DNA of 64,000 bases from Sphingomonas horti (GTDB lineage: Bacteria; Pseudomonadota; Alphaproteobacteria; Sphingomonadales; Sphingomonadaceae), in the NCBI RefSeq assembly GCF_009753715.1, contig NZ_WQMS01000016.1, positions 469,290 through 533,289 of the forward strand. Reading direction: 5' to 3'. Shown in pieces: positions 17,048 to 26,667 of the stretch (positions are counted from its first letter, which is position 1; each line of letters begins with the position of its first letter). The notes under the pieces were generated by a model. It saw only the letters and a program-made list of their open reading frames with translations, was not told the origin of the DNA and ran no database searches. A program made the translations under genes and the position numbers.

Positions 17048-17572
17048 TTAGGCTGAGAAGGGCAGGCTCAAGAGGACGAGGTCGTGGACCGCTCCGTCGC
17101 GGTCCATGACCTGGTCCTTCAGGCGAGCCTCGCTTCGGAAGCCATGTTCCTCGAACAGCTGGATCGCGCCGCGCTGGTCCGACGTCATGCGCGCGACCAG
17201 CTTCTTCAGCTCGCGCTGTTCGGCGACCTTGAAAATTTCCTCGAGCAGGCGCCGGCCGACTCCTTGCCCGCGCAGCTGAGGCGAAACGAGGAGCCGCACT
17301 TCCCCGACATGCGTGGACCAGCCGAGCGGGTCGCGCACCAGCGCGCAGCTGCCGACGATCGCGTCGCCGTCCTCCGCGACGAAGCTGTCGATGAAGCCGT
17401 CCTCGACCGCTTCCTGCCAGGCTTCGATCACCTTGCGATGTTTCAGGTCGCGGCCAAGGAACAGCAGGTCATGCTCCGGCAGGCCGCGTGCAAAGCGCAG
17501 CATCGCTTCGACATCGTCGGGCCGGAACCGGCGGATGGTGACGGGCAGGTGAGTCAAATCGAGCGGATCCAT
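17048..17572 (-). CDS. GNAT family N-acetyltransferase
   Basis: A 174-aa GNAT protein. The acetyl-CoA-binding motif is LVSPQLRGQGVGRRLLEEIF (Q/R-x-x-G-x-G), followed by the C-terminal LFEEHGFRSEARLKDQV strand-helix region. The N-terminus (VTIRRFRPDDVEAMLRFARGLPEHD) resembles the GNAT domains sometimes fused to acyl-CoA synthetases. Stand-alone copies are often protein or small-molecule acetylases with unknown substrate. The ATG is at 17572. Confidence 0.85.
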   Translation of the reverse strand: MDPLDLTHLPVTIRRFRPDDVEAMLRFARGLPEHDLLFLGRDLKHRKVIEAWQEAVEDGFIDSFVAEDGDAIVGSCALVRDPLGWSTHVGEVRLLVSPQLRGQGVGRRLLEEIFKVAEQRELKKLVARMTSDQRGAIQLFEEHGFRSEARLKDQVMDRDGAVHDLVLLSLPFSA

Positions 17573-17600
17573 GCGATGGGATTCGGGGCTGTCGCGCCGA

Positions 17601-17948
17601 TCATCCGCCTTTCTTCGGCGATTTCTTGGAGGGTTTGGCGGCGGGTGCAGCCTGCCGGTCGGCGATCTGGGCGAGCAGCGCCTCGATCCGGTCCAGCCGC
17701 GCCTCGACCCCGCGCATGCGCGCAGTCATGTCGATCATGTCCTCGCGGCTCGGCATGTTGGCGGCCTCCAGCGCGCGGCTCATCGCTTCCTTTGCCGCTT
17801 CCTTGGCCTTCAGGCCCGCGCTGGTCGCGCCTTGCATGGTCTTGGCGAGGTCGCCGGATTTCATCATCTCGGCACTGAACTGGCTGGCGATGCCTTCCCA
17901 CTGGCCGAGCATCTCGCGGAAGAAAGCGCCGGGATCGGGTTTGGACAT
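17601..17948 (-). CDS. coiled-coil protein, possibly polyhydroxyalkanoate-granule related
   Basis: A 115-aa, highly helical protein starting MSKPDPGAFFREMLGQWE. A Met/Ala-rich helix follows (KTMQGATSAGLKAKEAAKEAMSR), then a heptad-like VEARLDRIEALLAQIADR and a basic Lys-rich tail. The layout recalls PhaE/phasin-type small proteins, but I see no decisive motif. It has no signal peptide, so it is cytoplasmic. It is divergent from the SOS-controlled imuA gene, 96 nt away. Confidence 0.65.
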   Translation of the reverse strand: MSKPDPGAFFREMLGQWEGIASQFSAEMMKSGDLAKTMQGATSAGLKAKEAAKEAMSRALEAANMPSREDMIDMTARMRGVEARLDRIEALLAQIADRQAAPAAKPSKKSPKKGG

Positions 17949-18027
17949 CAGGCGATCATCGGTGGGAGCGAGCGGCCCGTCAACCTCGCTCGAAAGGATT
18001 CGACTCGACTCAGCATCGCTGAAAGTG

Positions 18028-18042
18028 GAACATAAAGCGAAC
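18028..18042. promoter_or_regulatory. LexA-binding SOS box in front of imuA
   Basis: GAACATAAAGCGAAC, the reverse complement of GTTC-N7-GTTC. It ends 2 nt before the first possible imuA ATG (18045). Either translation therefore begins further down (ATG 18060) or the promoter gives an almost leaderless message. Confidence 0.85.
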
Positions 18043-18044
18043 AT

Positions 18045-18812
18045 ATGAGTCGAATCACCATGGGACGGGCTTTGCGCCTGAAGCGTCTTCGCGCGGAAGT
18101 GCGCGGGATCGCCGCCGCCGGTAAGGACCCGGCGGCGGTGCTGCCGTTCGGGCTGGATGCGATCGACGCGCGGCTGGCCAGCGGCGGCCTGGCCGATGCC
18201 GGCGTGCACGAAGCGGCCGCGGCGACGCAGAGCTATAGCGACGATGCGGCGGCGACCCTGTTCCTGGCCGGGATCGCCGGACGGCGTGCCGGCAGGCGCG
18301 GCACGGTGTTGTGGGTGGTCGCCCGGCGTGACCTGTTCGCGCCCGGCCTGGCGCAGGCCGGGCTTGCGCCGGGCCAGCTGCTGGTGGCCGAAGCCGAACG
18401 CGACGCCGATGTGCTTGCGGTGATGGAGGAGGGGCTCAGGCACGGCGCGCTCGCAGCCGTGGTCGGTGAAGTCGGCCGCGCCGGGCTGACCGAGACGCGC
18501 CGGCTGCAATTGGCGGCGGAAGAAGGCGGCACGATGGCGCTGCTGCTCCATCGCTGGCGCAAGGGCGATCCCCTGGCCGAGCCTTCGTCGGCGCTCACCC
18601 GCTGGCGGATCGGCTCGGCTCCTTCGGCATCGTTGCCGGTGCCGGGCGTCGGCCGCTCCCGCTGGCAAGTCGAACTTGCCCGCCAGCGCGGCGGACCCGG
18701 TTTTTCCCTTTTGCTGGAGGCTTGCGATGCGCAGGGTCGCCTCGCTCTACCTGCCCTTCCTTCCCACCGACCGGATCAAGCGGATCGCACCGGCGAGCGC
18801 CGGGCAGCCTGA
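18045..18812 (+). CDS. imuA: ImuA-like translesion-synthesis accessory protein
   Basis: A 255-aa RecA-like protein without a Walker A motif, characteristic of ImuA of the damage-inducible mutagenesis cassette. Conserved parts are VLPFGLDAIDARLASGGLADAGVHE, LWVVARRDLFAPGLAQAGL and RWRIGSAPS. ImuA cooperates with ImuB and the DnaE2 polymerase in error-prone repair. The SOS box directly upstream supports this. ATG 18060 may be the real start. The 3' end overlaps imuB by 86 nt. Confidence 0.85.
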   Translation: MSRITMGRALRLKRLRAEVRGIAAAGKDPAAVLPFGLDAIDARLASGGLADAGVHEAAAATQSYSDDAAATLFLAGIAGRRAGRRGTVLWVVARRDLFAPGLAQAGLAPGQLLVAEAERDADVLAVMEEGLRHGALAAVVGEVGRAGLTETRRLQLAAEEGGTMALLLHRWRKGDPLAEPSSALTRWRIGSAPSASLPVPGVGRSRWQVELARQRGGPGFSLLLEACDAQGRLALPALPSHRPDQADRTGERRAA

Positions 18813-20250
18813 GACCGGCTTGGCGACCGTCCACCGTGCGCGCCAGCGCGTGGTGCTGGCCGCAGTGTGCCGCAACGCGGCGGCGATGGGGCTCACGCCA
18901 GGCATGCCGCTGACGCAGGCGCGGGCGATGGTGCCCGGGCTGGACGTGCGTGACGCCGATCCGGACGGAGACGGGGCGCTTCTGCAACGCATCGGCCGAT
19001 TCGCGGCGCGACGAATCACGCCCTTGGTCGCGCTGTCCGGTACCGACGGGCTGTGGCTCGACCTGACCGGTGCCGCCCATCTGCATGGCGGCGAGCACCG
19101 GCTGGGCGCCGGCCTGCTGCGCTTCTGTGCGAAATTGGGATTGGAAGCGCGGATCGCCATGGCGAGCAACGGAGCCGCTGCCGACGCGCTGGCGCGGCAC
19201 GGGCCCGAGCGGCTGACCTTGTGTTCCGAAGGTGAGGAAGAAGCCGCCCTCGCGCCGCTACCGGTAGCGGCGCTGCGCCTGGATCAGTCCGCCGCGAACG
19301 GGATGCGCCGACTCGGGCTGGAACGGATCGGCGAGATGGCTGCCGTCCCGCGCGGGCCGCTGGTGCGGCGGTTCGGCCGGGACGTGCTGCTGAAGCTGGA
19401 CCAGGCGTTCGGCCACGCGGCGGAGCCGATCGATCCGATTATTCCGCGCGACGCGCCGGCCGCGGCTCTGCGCTTCGCCGAGCCGATCGGCGGAGCGGAG
19501 ACGATCGCCCGAGCGATCGGCGATCTGCTCGACGATCTGATCGAGCGGTTGCGCGAGGCTGGGCTCGGCGTCCGCGCGCTGCTGCTGCTCTGCGATCGTG
19601 TCGACCGGCAGCAGCAACGCGTCGAAATCGGCGCCGCTCGCGCGACTCGCGACAAGGCGCACCTGCTGCGGCTGCTCGGCCGCAGGATCGAGACGATCGA
19701 TCCCGGCTTCGGCATCGATGCCATGCGCCTGGTCGCCGCGCGCGCCGAGCCACTGGGCGCCGCGGTCGTTGCCGGCGACCTCGCCGCGTCCGCACCCACG
19801 GCCGACATCGCGCAGCTGATCGACCTGATCGCCGGCCGGATCGGCACGCAACATCTCTATCGGTTGAGCGCGGTCGAGAGCGACGTGCCGGAACGCAGCG
19901 TCCGCAGGATCGCGCCGCTCGACATGCCTGTGCCCTGGCCCGACAGCTGGCCGCGTCCGCCGCGACTGCTGTCCCGGCCAGAGCCGATCGACCATGTCGT
20001 CGCCGAATTGCCCGACGCGCCGCCGCGGCGCTTCACCTGGCGCGGCCGGACGCATCACCTGGTCAAAGGTGACGGCCCCGAACGCATCTACGGCGAATGG
20101 TGGAAGCGGAGCGGCGAGCGCGATGCGGTGCGCGACTATTTCCGGGTCGAGGACGAGAGCGGCGCGCGCTTCTGGCTGTTCCGCCGCGGCGATGGCGAGG
20201 ACTCGCGCACCGGCGACCTCAGCTGGTGGATGCAGGGCGGATGCGGCTGA
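18727..20250 (+). CDS. imuB: ImuB, inactive Y-family polymerase-like protein
   Basis: A 507-aa Y-family polymerase homologue. The catalytic acid positions are replaced: the first strand reads VASLYLPFLPTD and the usual SIDE segment reads SGTDGLWLDL. It is therefore a clamp-binding adaptor, not a polymerase. The C-terminal RIYGEWWKRSGERDAVRDYF segment is typical of ImuB. I chose ATG 18727 because CTGGAGG lies just upstream; the frame is open to 18676. The usual third gene, dnaE2, does not follow. glnB does. Confidence 0.88.
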   Translation: MRRVASLYLPFLPTDRIKRIAPASAGQPETGLATVHRARQRVVLAAVCRNAAAMGLTPGMPLTQARAMVPGLDVRDADPDGDGALLQRIGRFAARRITPLVALSGTDGLWLDLTGAAHLHGGEHRLGAGLLRFCAKLGLEARIAMASNGAAADALARHGPERLTLCSEGEEEAALAPLPVAALRLDQSAANGMRRLGLERIGEMAAVPRGPLVRRFGRDVLLKLDQAFGHAAEPIDPIIPRDAPAAALRFAEPIGGAETIARAIGDLLDDLIERLREAGLGVRALLLLCDRVDRQQQRVEIGAARATRDKAHLLRLLGRRIETIDPGFGIDAMRLVAARAEPLGAAVVAGDLAASAPTADIAQLIDLIAGRIGTQHLYRLSAVESDVPERSVRRIAPLDMPVPWPDSWPRPPRLLSRPEPIDHVVAELPDAPPRRFTWRGRTHHLVKGDGPERIYGEWWKRSGERDAVRDYFRVEDESGARFWLFRRGDGEDSRTGDLSWWMQGGCG

Positions 20251-20709
<459 letters not shown>

Positions 20710-20739
20710 CCGCTCAAGCCTGTTCCCGGAGACGACCTC

Positions 20740-22152
20740 ATGCCCGCCACTGCCGCCGACATCCTCAAGCGCATCCAGGACGAGGAAATCGAATGGGTCG
20801 ATCTCCGCTTCACCGACCCCAAGGGCAAGTGGCAGCATCTGTCCATGGTCGCAGGCGTCATCGACGAGGACGCGCTGACCGACGGGCTGATGTTCGACGG
20901 CTCGTCGATCGCCGGCTGGAAGGCGATCAACGAAAGCGACATGATCCTGAAGCCCGACCTGGACGCGGCCTATATCGACCCGTTCAGCGCGACGCCGATG
21001 TTGATCCTGTTCTGCGACGTGGTCGAGCCGTCGACCGGCGAACTCTACAGCCGCGATCCGCGCTCGACCGCCAAGCGGGCCGAGGCGTACCTGAAGAACA
21101 CCGGGATCGGCGACACCATCTATGTCGGCCCGGAGGCCGAGTTCTTCCTGTTCGACGACGTCCGGTTCGAGAACAGCTACGCGACCAGCTACTACAAGAT
21201 CGACGATATCGAGCTGCCGACCAATTCCGGGCGCGAATATGAGGTCGGCAACCTCGCCCACCGGCCTCGCGCCAAGGGCGGCTACTTCCCCGTCGCCCCG
21301 GTCGACAGCGCCGTCGATATTCGCGGCGAGATGGTCTCGACGATGCTGGAAATGGGCCTGCCCTGCGACAAGCATCATCATGAGGTGGCCGCGGCGCAGC
21401 ACGAGCTCGGCCTGACCTTCGGCACGCTCGTCGAGACCGCCGACCGGATGCAGATCTACAAGTACGTCGTGCACCAGGTCGCGCAGGCTTATGGCAAGAC
21501 CGCAACCTTCATGCCCAAGCCCATCAAGGACGATAACGGCTCCGGCATGCACACCCACATGTCGATCTGGCAGGCAGGCAAGCCGCTGTTTGCCGGCAAC
21601 GGCTATGCCGGGCTTTCGGACATGTGCCTCTATTTCATCGGCGGCGTCATCAAGCATGCCCGGGCCCTGAACGCATTCACCAACCCGTCGACCAACAGCT
21701 ACAAGCGGCTGGTGCCGGGCTATGAGGCGCCGGTGCTGCTCGCCTATTCGAGCCGCAACCGTTCGGCGTCCTGCCGCATTCCCTACGGCACCGGCAGCAA
21801 GGCCAAGCGGGTCGAATTCCGCTTCCCCGACGCGCTCGCCAATCCGTACCTCGCCTACGCGGCGCTGCTGATGGCCGGCCTCGACGGCATCCAGAACCGC
21901 CTGCATCCGGGCGACGCGATGGACAAGAATCTCTACGACCTGCCGCCGGCCGAGCTTGCCGACGTGCCGACCGTCTGCGGCTCGCTGCGCGAAGCGCTGG
22001 ACGCGCTCGAGGCCGACATGGACTTCCTGCTGAAGGGCGACGTGTTCGGCCGCGAGCAGATCGAGGCCTATATCGGGCTGAAGCGCGAGGAAGTGGCGCA
22101 CTGGGAAATGACCCCGAGCCCGGTCGAGTTCGATATGTACTACAGCAGCTGA
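20740..22152 (+). CDS. glnA: glutamine synthetase type I
   Basis: A 470-aa GSI enzyme that forms glutamine from glutamate, ammonia and ATP. The N-terminal beta-grasp region ([15 protein letters not shown]) leads to the DGSSIAGWK loop. The metal-binding [10 protein letters not shown] and [10 protein letters not shown] and the active-site [17 protein letters not shown] are present. The adenylylation Tyr in [11 protein letters not shown] marks it as the regulated GSI-beta type. It is co-transcribed with glnB. No clear intrinsic terminator follows. Confidence 0.97.
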   Translation: MPATAADILKRIQDEEIEWVDLRFTDPKGKWQHLSMVAGVIDEDALTDGLMFDGSSIAGWKAINESDMILKPDLDAAYIDPFSATPMLILFCDVVEPSTGELYSRDPRSTAKRAEAYLKNTGIGDTIYVGPEAEFFLFDDVRFENSYATSYYKIDDIELPTNSGREYEVGNLAHRPRAKGGYFPVAPVDSAVDIRGEMVSTMLEMGLPCDKHHHEVAAAQHELGLTFGTLVETADRMQIYKYVVHQVAQAYGKTATFMPKPIKDDNGSGMHTHMSIWQAGKPLFAGNGYAGLSDMCLYFIGGVIKHARALNAFTNPSTNSYKRLVPGYEAPVLLAYSSRNRSASCRIPYGTGSKAKRVEFRFPDALANPYLAYAALLMAGLDGIQNRLHPGDAMDKNLYDLPPAELADVPTVCGSLREALDALEADMDFLLKGDVFGREQIEAYIGLKREEVAHWEMTPSPVEFDMYYSS

Positions 22153-22324
22153 GGCGCGGCCACGTCCGCGCCGATGCGGCCAGGCGTAGCCGAGGCCGCA
22201 CAGCTGCTGTCGGCGGGTCTCGCCAGAGCGACCAACGGCGCGGCTTCGCGGCGCCGCAACCCGCTGGCCTTTTAAGCAATCCCGCGCGATGATCCCGATT
22301 CCCACGTGAAAAGGGGAACGTCGC

Positions 22325-23812
22325 GTGCGCAAGGACCTCGCCCTCGGAACCGCTCTCCTCGCCAGCGCCTGCGGAGGCGGCGGGTCGACACCGACGCCTC
22401 CCGCCGCCAACCAGCCCCCACGCTTCACGTCCGCCGCGACGGCAAGCGTGGCCGAGAATTCGCAATCCGGCATCTACACCGCGACCGCAACCGATCCCGA
22501 GGGCGCGCCGCTGACCTACAGCATCGGCGGCGGCGCGGACGCCGGGCGCTTCGCGATCTCGCCCGCCGGCGTACTCTCGTTCGCGGCGCCGCCCAATTTC
22601 GAGCTGCCAGCCGATGCCGACGGCGACAATGTCTATCGCGTGCAGCTTCGCGCCAGCGACGGCAGCCAAGCCGCGACGCTCGACCTTGCGGTGACCGTCA
22701 CGAACAGCCGGGAAGGCATCCAGGTGCGCCGCGTCGCGACCGGCTTCGACCAGCCTGTCTTCCTCGCGGCGATCCCAGGCGACTCCCGCGTCTTCGTCAT
22801 CGAAAAAGGCGGCAAGATCTGGCGGCTCGATCCGGCAAGCGGCGCGAAGACGCTGGCGCACACCGTCACGAACATATCGACGGATGGCGAACGCGGCCTG
22901 CTTGGCTTTACGGTCACGGACGATTTCGCGCGCACGAACATGGCGTTCATCGTCGTCACCGCTGCCGATGGCACGATTAACGTACGCCGCATCACCATCG
23001 GTACCCAGGAACTGCCGGGGCTCGGGCCATATGACAGCGTCCTGACGATCCCCCACCCCGGCGCGAACAACCACAATGGCGGTTGGATCGGTTATGGGCC
23101 GGATGGCTTCGTCTATGTCGCGATCGGCGACGGCGGGGGCGGCGGTGACCCGGGTAACAACGCACAGAATACGAACTCGCGCCTCGGCAAGATCCTGCGC
23201 TTCGATCGCAATCCTGATCCGTTCGCCGGCGCTTCACCGCAATATTTCCGCCCGGCCTCCGGCAATCCATTCCTGAATGGCGGCGGCGACCCCTATGTGT
23301 TCGCTTACGGCCTCAGGAACCCTTTTCGCGCGTCGTTCGACAATGGCCGGCTGCTGATCGGCGATGTGGGGCAGGGAGCCATCGAGGAGATCGACACTGT
23401 GCTGCCCAGCGAACCGGGCCGGAATTTCGGCTGGCGCTTCAAGGAGGGAACGCAGACGTTCAGCGGGACGCCGCCGTCCGGCCTGACCGACCCGGTCAGC
23501 CAGTACATGCACGGTTCGGGACCGCGCGAGGGTGATTCGATCATCGGAGGCTATGTCTATCGCGGGCCGGTGGCGTCGCTGGTGGGAAGCTATGTGTTCG
23601 CCGATTTCGTCAGCGGCAACATCTGGACCGTCCCCGCATCCTCGCTGATGCAGGGCCAATTGCTGGCGGCGTCGAGCTACGAACGGCGCAACGACGATTT
23701 CGCGCCGGATCAGGGCAGGATCGACAATATCGTCTCGTTCGGGATCGACGCCGCGAACAATCTCTACATCGTCGATCTCGACGGTGATATTTTCGAGGTA
23801 ACGCCGGGATAA
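22325..23812 (+). CDS. PQQ-dependent sugar dehydrogenase-like lipoprotein with a cadherin-like domain
   Basis: A 495-aa exported protein. The GTG start has AAGGGGAA upstream. A short signal peptide ends LASACGGGG, a plausible though not perfect lipobox. Residues about 30-125 form a cadherin/Ig-like module (PEGAPLTYSIGGGADAGRF). The rest is the glucose/sorbosone dehydrogenase beta-propeller, with GFDQPVFLAAIPGD, HNGGWIGYGPDGFVYVAIGDGG, YGLRNPFRASFD and the GYVYRGP blade. The substrate sugar is unknown, and PQQ dependence is inferred from the family. Confidence 0.85.
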   Translation: MRKDLALGTALLASACGGGGSTPTPPAANQPPRFTSAATASVAENSQSGIYTATATDPEGAPLTYSIGGGADAGRFAISPAGVLSFAAPPNFELPADADGDNVYRVQLRASDGSQAATLDLAVTVTNSREGIQVRRVATGFDQPVFLAAIPGDSRVFVIEKGGKIWRLDPASGAKTLAHTVTNISTDGERGLLGFTVTDDFARTNMAFIVVTAADGTINVRRITIGTQELPGLGPYDSVLTIPHPGANNHNGGWIGYGPDGFVYVAIGDGGGGGDPGNNAQNTNSRLGKILRFDRNPDPFAGASPQYFRPASGNPFLNGGGDPYVFAYGLRNPFRASFDNGRLLIGDVGQGAIEEIDTVLPSEPGRNFGWRFKEGTQTFSGTPPSGLTDPVSQYMHGSGPREGDSIIGGYVYRGPVASLVGSYVFADFVSGNIWTVPASSLMQGQLLAASSYERRNDDFAPDQGRIDNIVSFGIDAANNLYIVDLDGDIFEVTPG

Positions 23813-23825
23813 GCGCGCCGACAGG

Positions 23826-24587
23826 CTATGCCCGGCCACCCTGGTCGGCCCACCAGTAGCTGAGCAGGGCGGATCGCGCGGCGCGCACCATACCGTCAGG
23901 GTCGGCGCGGAAGCGGGCGAGGGTGCGCAGTACCGTATCGAGCGGGGCCTGCGGCAACGGATGGCAGCTGCCGGGAAAAAGGCCGGTCATCGCATTCGGC
24001 AGCACGTGCGCCAGCGCCCGCGTCTCCGCCGCCGTGACGAGCGGGTCTTCCAGGCTCGCCATCAACAAGACCGGCTGATGCACTTGGCGGAGCGCCGTCG
24101 CGTCCAGCGGCGGCTCCGACGCGAAGCGCGCGAACATCGCGCGATTGACCTGTGCCAGCGCGCGCCAGTCCTGCGGCGCATGGGTGGAGGCAAGCTGGGT
24201 GCCGCGCGGAATGGCGGCAAGCCGCTCTGAATCGAGCAGATGGGTCACGTGGCTGACCGCGCGCTCGTCATAGGCGATCTTGGCCGCGAGCGTGGCGACG
24301 CTACGGACGCGCTCGGGATGGTGGGCCGCGACCCAGAGCGCGACGAGCCCGCCGAAGCTGTAGCCGAACCAGTCGGCGCGGCCGAGGCCATGCTCGTCGC
24401 ATTGCCGCAGCGCATCGGCTGCGATCGCGGCCACCGAGAGCTCGGGCGCAAGCCCGCGGCCGCCATGGCCGAGCAGGTCCGGAACGAATAGCTGCGCCTG
24501 CGGGGGGAAACGATCGGTCAACGGCGCCATCTCGCGCGCGGAGCTGTTCGCCCCGTGCAGCACGACCAGCGCCGGCTGCGCGCTCAC
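23826..24587 (-). CDS. alpha/beta hydrolase
   Basis: A 253-aa alpha/beta hydrolase. The oxyanion region is VVLHGANSS, the nucleophile elbow is GYSFGG, the acid is in MASLEDPLV and the His in PGSCHPLPQ, giving a complete Ser-Asp-His triad. The substrate is unknown. Its ATG overlaps the dnaN stop by 4 nt, so it is probably translated from the dnaN message. Confidence 0.88.
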   Translation of the reverse strand: MSAQPALVVLHGANSSAREMAPLTDRFPPQAQLFVPDLLGHGGRGLAPELSVAAIAADALRQCDEHGLGRADWFGYSFGGLVALWVAAHHPERVRSVATLAAKIAYDERAVSHVTHLLDSERLAAIPRGTQLASTHAPQDWRALAQVNRAMFARFASEPPLDATALRQVHQPVLLMASLEDPLVTAAETRALAHVLPNAMTGLFPGSCHPLPQAPLDTVLRTLARFRADPDGMVRAARSALLSYWWADQGGRA

Positions 24588-25696
24588 ACCCGCATCGGCA
24601 TCAGCACGTAAAGCGCGGGCGCGTTGTCGTTCTCGCGGATCAGCGTCGGTGCGGCGGCGTCGGCGAGATGGACCTCGACCATGTCGCCGTCGATCTGGTG
24701 GAGAATGTCCATCAGGTAGCGGGCATTGAACCCGATCTCGAAACCCTGGGCGGCATAGTCGCCCGGCACTTCCTCCGACGCGGTGCCGTTCTCGGGGCTG
24801 GTGACGGACAGCGTGATCTTGTCGCGATCGAGCGCCATCTTCACCGCGCGGGTCTTTTCGGAGGCGATGGTCGAGACGCGGTCGACGCCTTCCATGAAGC
24901 TCTTCGGGTCGAGCTTCAGCAATTTGTCGTTTCCGGTCGGAATGACGCGGCTGTAATCGGGGAAGGTGCCGTCGATCAGCTTCGAGGTCAGAATCGCCGC
25001 GCCCAGATCGAAGCGGATCTTGGTGGCCGACAGCGAAACCGTCACCGAGCCGTCGACTTCCTCAAGCAGCTTGCGCAGTTCGCCGACGCATTTGCGGGGA
25101 ACGATGACGTCCGGCATGCCGTCCGCACCGTCGGGCCGCGGCACGGTCACGCGGGCGAGGCGGTGACCATCGGTCGCGGCCGCCTTCAGCACCGGCTGGG
25201 CGTCGTCGGACACGTGGAAGAAGATACCGTTCAGATAATAGCGCGTCTCCTCGGTCGAGATCGCGAAGCGCGTCTTGTCGATGATCTGGCGCAGCGTCGC
25301 CGCCGGCAGCTCGAACCGGGTCGGCAGCTCGCCCTCGGCGATCACCGGGAAATCGTCGCGCGGCAGCGTCTGCAGGTTGAAGCGGGCACGGCCGGCCACG
25401 ATTGTCATCTTGCCTTCGGCGGAGGAAAGCTGGACCTGGCTGCCTTCGGGCAGCTTGCGCACGATGTCGAACAAAGTGTGGGCGGAGACGGTGGTCGCGC
25501 CCGGCTGGTCGATCGCTGCTTCGACCGTTTCGACGATCTGCAGATCGAGGTCGGTCGCCATCAGCCGGATGCCGCCGTCGCCGGTGGCGTCGACCAGCAC
25601 GTTCGACAGGATCGGGATGGTGTTGCGCCGCTCCACCACCGACTGGACATGGGCCAGGCCCCGCAGCAGCGTTGCCCGTTCGATTGTCGCCTTCAT
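24584..25696 (-). CDS. dnaN: DNA polymerase III beta subunit (sliding clamp)
   Basis: A 370-aa beta clamp beginning MKATIERATLLRGLAHVQSVVERRNTIPILSNVL, with three successive clamp domains and the C-terminal LYVLMPMRV that forms part of the protein-binding pocket. It tethers replicative and repair polymerases, and the ImuB encoded 4.3 kb away would bind it. It is not next to dnaA or recF. Downstream it is coupled to a hydrolase gene. A 46-bp inverted repeat lies about 30 nt upstream of its start. Confidence 0.96.
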   Translation of the reverse strand: MKATIERATLLRGLAHVQSVVERRNTIPILSNVLVDATGDGGIRLMATDLDLQIVETVEAAIDQPGATTVSAHTLFDIVRKLPEGSQVQLSSAEGKMTIVAGRARFNLQTLPRDDFPVIAEGELPTRFELPAATLRQIIDKTRFAISTEETRYYLNGIFFHVSDDAQPVLKAAATDGHRLARVTVPRPDGADGMPDVIVPRKCVGELRKLLEEVDGSVTVSLSATKIRFDLGAAILTSKLIDGTFPDYSRVIPTGNDKLLKLDPKSFMEGVDRVSTIASEKTRAVKMALDRDKITLSVTSPENGTASEEVPGDYAAQGFEIGFNARYLMDILHQIDGDMVEVHLADAAAPTLIRENDNAPALYVLMPMRV

Positions 25697-25726
25697 GGGT
25701 CCCCCCGGGCCGCGTCCGGCCCTGTC

Positions 25727-25772
25727 AAATCCGGTGTGGGTGAGGCGGAGTCCGCCTCGGGTCACCGGATTT
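25727..25772. repeat. nested 46-bp inverted repeat upstream of dnaN
   Basis: The outer arms AAATCCGGTG / CACCGGATTT are perfect over 10 bp. The inner arms GAGGCGGA / TCCGCCTC are perfect over 8 bp with a 1-nt centre. It lies between the dnaN start and the terminator of the outer-membrane protein gene, and could be a leader hairpin or a dispersed palindrome. Confidence 0.6.
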
Positions 25773-25779
25773 AGTGGAC

Positions 25780-25813
25780 AAAAAAAGGGGCCGGAGCAAG
25801 CGCCCCGACCCCT
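25780..25813 (-). terminator. intrinsic terminator of the outer-membrane protein gene
   Basis: On the minus strand AGGGGTCGGGGC and GCTCCGGCCCCT form a 12-bp stem (with two G-T pairs), followed by seven T. It lies about 35 nt after the stop at 25846. Confidence 0.88.
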
Positions 25814-25845
25814 GTTTTCCACAGCCCTCTCTAGGAGAGCGTGCC

Positions 25846-26424
25846 TTAGAAGCGGAAGCCGAGCCCCGCCACCACCTGGTGACGCGACAGACCCTGCTCG
25901 TAGTTCGAGTAGCGATACTCGGCCTTCGCGTAGATATTGGTGCCGAGCTTCTGCTCAACGCCGGCGCCGACGCGCACGCCGTCCAGGTTGGTCGACGCGC
26001 TGCTGTTGTTCGCCGGCGTCGCGGTGTCGGTGTAGTTCACCTTGAACCGCGCATTGGTGTAGCCGGCCTTCGCATACAGCAGGGTGCTGGGGGCCACAGC
26101 CACGCCGACGCGGCCGCCGACGTAGAGGTCGCGCTTGGCATTGGCACAGATGCGGTCCGTCGCGGTGATGAAGTCGGTTTCGCAGCCCTTTGCGCTGGAA
26201 TCGGTGGCTTCACCCTCGATACCAAGCACGGCGCCGCCGAGCTGGAAATCATAGCCCAGGCCGGCACCATAGGTGACGCCGTTGCGGTGGCCGCCATCGC
26301 CCTTGACGTTGTCGTAGCCGACAATCGCCTCGACACGCGGGCCGGTGAAGGGGGCCGCATTTTGCGCGAGAGCCGGGGTTGCCGCGGTTGCGCCCAGCAG
26401 GGCCGCGATCAGAAACTTGTTCAT
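25846..26424 (-). CDS. outer-membrane beta-barrel protein
   Basis: A 192-aa small outer-membrane barrel of the OmpA-like/OMP_b-brl type. The signal peptide is MNKFLIAALLGATAATPALAQ. About eight amphipathic strands follow (VEAIVGYDN, GAGLGYDFQLG, LYVGGRVGVAV, LLYAKAGYTNARF, IYAKAEYRYSNY), with the terminal aromatic strand HQVVAGLGFRF ending in Phe, as needed for BAM recognition. The two Cys (GCETD, ICAN) are in one loop and may pair. It is monocistronic with its own terminator. Confidence 0.88.
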   Translation of the reverse strand: MNKFLIAALLGATAATPALAQNAAPFTGPRVEAIVGYDNVKGDGGHRNGVTYGAGLGYDFQLGGAVLGIEGEATDSSAKGCETDFITATDRICANAKRDLYVGGRVGVAVAPSTLLYAKAGYTNARFKVNYTDTATPANNSSASTNLDGVRVGAGVEQKLGTNIYAKAEYRYSNYEQGLSRHQVVAGLGFRF

Positions 26425-26559
26425 GTTGTTCACTCCACTCGTACCTTTTCTGGTCTGCCCCGCCCGGCGATGAAGGGGGATGCCGGGCGAGAGCCGCCAG
26501 ATGCGCCTGAACGGATGAACCCCCGACAACGAAACATGAACCTGAGACAACAAGCCGGG

Positions 26560-26601
26560 CTGTGGCAAATCCGCCACAGTCGCTTGCCGCGCATGCGCGG
26601 C
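26560..26601. promoter_or_regulatory. palindromes in the omp-ppx divergent region
   Basis: CTGTGGC-N6-GCCACAG (26560-26579) and a perfect 16-bp palindrome GCCGCGCATGCGCGGC (26586-26601) lie in the 243-nt gap between the divergent outer-membrane protein and Ppx/GppA genes. Either could be an operator. No promoter elements are convincing. Confidence 0.3.
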
Positions 26602-26667
26602 GCATGTAGAAGCGGCGGCAAGTACCGGCGGTATCATCCGACCGGAGAATGATAGAGTGACGGCAGA

